Of a stretch of DNA of 64,000 nucleotides, positions 62,709 to 64,000 are shown piece after piece. This DNA comes from an uncultured Alphaproteobacteria bacterium. GTDB lineage: Bacteria; Pseudomonadota; Alphaproteobacteria; Rhodobacterales; Rhodobacteraceae. Numbering within the stretch: the stretch's first letter is position 1; every line of letters begins with the position of its first letter. The notes beneath the pieces are model-generated. The model was not told the DNA's origin, made no database searches, and was given only the letters and a program-made list of their open reading frames with translations. The translations under genes were made by a program, and so were the position numbers. The stretch spans positions 47,739 through 111,738 of the forward strand of contig CACDWF010000007.1 of the NCBI GenBank assembly GCA_902556405.1, in the 5' to 3' direction.

Positions 62709-63170
62709 GAACTCTCCTTATTTAATTGAATAATAGAAAAATTTAATGCCCCTGCATAGGAACCCCAAACTACGTAGGGAGTAAGTAGAAGACCTGCTAT
62801 TAAATCAATATAAAAAGCTAGGACAACCATGATAACTACCGAAACCCAAAGGCATAGTAGAATTATAAAACCTAGTTTTATCCTATTGAGCCCAAAGAAC
62901 ACAGGAGTCCATAAAGTATTGAATACAAGTTGAAGAGCCCAAAAAATCAAGAATAAGTCATTGCCAGGAGCGTCGTAAACTCTCACTAAAGAATATGACA
63001 TGGCTATATATAAATATAACCATGCAACAGGGAAAACCCAGTCCGGAGGTGTCCAACTAGGTTTGTTAAGGGATTTATACCAGTCTCCTGTTGGGAACAG
63101 AGAACCGGTAGACCCGGCTGCGATACACGCCAAAAAACCTAGCAAAAAAAATTAATATCGACTCTGTCAT
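62705..63170 (-). CDS. tspO: TspO/CrtK tryptophan-rich sensory protein, probable frameshift near start
   Basis: A TspO/MBR family membrane protein, with five hydrophobic segments: 'GSTGSLFPTGDWYKSLNKPSWTPPDWVFPVAWLYLYIAMSY' and 'LVFNTLWTPVFFGLNRIKLG' are diagnostic. From the frame's first start (TTG 63145) the usual first residues are missing. ATG 63170, behind GGGTG, encodes MTESILIFF in another frame; the two join if the T8 run at 63144-63151 had seven T. TspO binds porphyrins and represses pigment genes in Rhodobacter, where it lies between crtB and crtC as here. Confidence 0.85.
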
Positions 63171-63182
63171 CACCCAAATTCT

Positions 63183-64000
63183 TTACGTTGATAAATAGAT
63201 GCTTTTCTTATCATTTTTCTCAAGTTCCATTAAAACATCCATCAGTCTTTTGCCAGAAAAAAGTATCATATCATTGCCATAATTTTTCTTCTGTGCGCTA
63301 TTTACAAGAAATTTGACTTCTCTTAAAGCAGGAGCATGAACAATAGCTGAAACTGGCAAAATTTTAGAACTAAGGGTTTTTAAAAAAGAAAAAGCAAGCA
63401 AGGTTATCTTTTCAGATTTTGATGTTATTGCTCTTTGGTTGATACTATCATATTGAACTGATTCAATATGTGCTCCGATACCTTCATAAATGTAGCGAGC
63501 TGCATATATTCCTGGCTGGCAAGAAGTTGGCAGACCAAAAAGGCCATATTCTGAACGCTTGTACAATCGACTTGCTTCTTGTAATAAACGTTTTGCTATT
63601 GAAGCTAACTCTTTGGAAGGCTTAGGGCTTGTAAGAAAGTCTTTAATGTCTAAGTTTTTTTCCTCCATCCAATCAGTAGGAATGTATATACGGTCACTTC
63701 TTGCATCTTCGCCTATATCCCTAACAATGTTGGTAAGTTGCATAGCTACTCCAAGATCACAAGCTCGTGCCAATATATCTTTATCTCTTACCCGCATTAG
63801 GACACACATCATTACGCCGACAGTTGATGCAACTCGTGCACAATAGGAACGTAACTCTGAAAGAGATTTATACTTTCTCCCTTCAGAGTCCCATTGCATT
63901 CCCTCTAATAACGCCATCGGAAGTTCCTTTGGCATTTCATAAAACCTAACAAGCTCTGCAAAACATCTATCGGAGGCGTGATTTTCAGGTTTCCCAAAAT
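63183..64000 (-). CDS. crtB: Phytoene synthase (partial at window edge)
   Basis: The C-terminal 272 residues of CrtB, continuing off the right edge. The squalene/phytoene synthase pattern is clear: 'CFAELVRFYEMPKELPMALLEGMQWD', 'SYCARVASTVGVMMCVLMRVRDKD' and 'DLGVAMQLTNIVRDIGEDARSDRIYIP' (the second DxxxD). It condenses two GGPP to phytoene. 'crtI' is expected next, outside the window. The frame is open to the last base. It lies 12 bp from the tspO ATG. Confidence 0.95.
   Translation of the reverse strand, partial: FGKPENHASDRCFAELVRFYEMPKELPMALLEGMQWDSEGRKYKSLSELRSYCARVASTVGVMMCVLMRVRDKDILARACDLGVAMQLTNIVRDIGEDARSDRIYIPTDWMEEKNLDIKDFLTSPKPSKELASIAKRLLQEASRLYKRSEYGLFGLPTSCQPGIYAARYIYEGIGAHIESVQYDSINQRAITSKSEKITLLAFSFLKTLSSKILPVSAIVHAPALREVKFLVNSAQKKNYGNDMILFSGKRLMDVLMELEKNDKKSIYLST

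Overview
The window is AT-rich chromosomal DNA of an alphaproteobacterium, most likely a marine aerobic anoxygenic phototroph related to the Rhodobacterales/Roseobacter group. The evidence is a type-II photosynthesis gene cluster (PGC) in the Rhodobacter/Roseobacter order, an oxidative (AcsF) ring cyclase, ALA synthase (HemA), a PpsR/PpaA regulator pair, and the typical alphaproteobacterial block helicase - S4 protein - fdxA - carD. Naming a genus from the sequence alone would be guesswork.

Left flank (1-26651), ordinary chromosome: a glycerate 2-kinase (cut by the window edge), an SDR oxidoreductase and a class III aminotransferase; the murein endopeptidase MepA, a small secreted protein and a bactofilin; an HxlR regulator followed by an ABC ATPase / FtsX-type permease / AttH-like lipocalin operon; the carD, fdxA, S4 and SUV3-like helicase block; SCP2 and alpha/beta-hydrolase genes; an inositol-monophosphatase/HisN-like gene with an in-frame stop near its start; a BI-1 membrane protein, rpmG, a Nudix hydrolase, two HAD hydrolases and an MttB-family methyltransferase; pntAB; tRNA-Gly(GCC); and a UvrD/PcrA helicase.

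PGC (26682-64000, running off the right edge). Minus-strand operon bchF-N-B-H-L-M-lhaA-puhA-B-C-(98-aa gene)-acsF-puhE-hemA makes bacteriochlorophyll precursors and builds the reaction-centre H subunit. The plus-strand block is ppaA, ppsR, bchG-PucC-like-bchP-idi. Minus strand: crtE-crtF, then bchC-X-Y-Z-pufQ-B-A-L-M-dxs. Plus strand: crtD-crtC. Minus strand: tspO and crtB. bchI, bchD, bchO, crtI, crtA and puc genes are not in the window and may lie beyond the right edge.

Regulation can be read from the DNA. Nine perfect TGT-N12-ACA palindromes, the PpsR/CrtJ operator, lie only in the four PGC control regions I examined: three between bchF and ppaA, two in front of ppsR itself, two in front of bchC, and two between crtE and crtD. 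In the bchC and bchF promoters the operator's outer half is the -35 hexamer. Two strong hairpins lie between pufA and pufL, and another directly follows pufM, as expected for graded puf mRNA stability.

The main anomaly is at the right end. crtD is broken into three reading-frame pieces, and tspO has an apparent frameshift in a run of eight T. The lesions mostly sit in mononucleotide or dinucleotide runs within about 2.4 kb, so either carotenoid genes are decaying or the assembly has indels there. I found no CRISPR array, insertion sequence, prophage or clearly undescribed system. The points most worth checking are the crtD/tspO lesions, the PpsR operator layout including autoregulation, a PpsR lacking one of its two usual cysteines, and a few uncharacterised small genes.
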